NCBI GenBank assembly: GCA_020741375.1
Contig: DYZF01000145.1
Span: 1 to 8,076 of the forward strand
Origin: Tessaracoccus flavescens
GTDB taxonomy: Bacteria > Actinomycetota > Actinomycetes > Propionibacteriales > Propionibacteriaceae
Reading direction: 5' to 3'
Length of the DNA: 8,076 nucleotides
Shown: positions 8,046 to 8,076 of the stretch, piece after piece
Numbering within the stretch: position 1 is the stretch's first letter
How the letters are laid out: each line of letters starts with the position of its first letter
The notes under the pieces: model-generated
Databases searched by the model: none
The model's input: only the letters and a program-made list of their open reading frames with translations
What the model was told of the DNA's origin: nothing
Position numbers and translations under genes: made by a program

Positions 8046-8076
8046 AATGGGGGCTGGCGGCTGGCCCATCAGTGAT

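Overview
The window is GC-rich bacterial DNA with tightly packed genes, overlapping stop/start codons, strong G/C preference at third codon positions, and promoters that appear to give leaderless transcripts. Together with the closest-looking protein types (a duplicated ABC-2 export permease, PspC-domain membrane proteins, actinobacterial-type CysK and GuaA), this points to a high-GC actinobacterium, plausibly of the Propionibacteriaceae type. The family-level assignment is an inference.

Layout: (1) 1-3634, plus strand: a 12-helix ABC-2 export permease, then a tandem pair of paralogous membrane proteins of unknown function joined by a one-base TGATG overlap. A perfect 11-bp hairpin closes this block against the convergent cysK. 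(2) 3692-6296: two housekeeping genes transcribed away from each other, cysK (cysteine synthase, minus) and guaA (GMP synthase, plus), sharing a 121-bp intergenic region with two palindromes. The -10 element of guaA sits six bases from its ATG. A perfect 14-bp hairpin separates guaA from the next, convergent block. (3) 6374-7961, minus strand: a three-gene membrane/envelope-stress-like operon with 4-base overlaps: a multi-spanning PspC-like protein with a LiaF-like C-terminal beta domain, a 70-residue two-helix protein, and a short canonical PspC protein. (4) 7962-8076: the upstream region of that operon, carrying four copies of the hexamer CCCTGA in 67 bp. It probably extends to a divergent gene beyond the window.

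How the genes work together: the permease needs an ATPase, which must lie upstream outside the window. The paralog pair follows it closely and may be co-transcribed, but a functional link is not shown. CysK makes cysteine from O-acetylserine and sulfide, GuaA makes GMP from XMP, and nothing in the sequence ties them together beyond the shared promoter region. The PspC operon looks like an envelope-stress module of the kind often paired in actinobacteria with a histidine kinase and response regulator; those partners are not visible here.

No tRNA, rRNA, CRISPR array, insertion sequence, prophage or defence system was seen. The parts least explained by known biology are the paralog pair at 1662-3634 and the small membrane protein and repeat cluster of the PspC locus.
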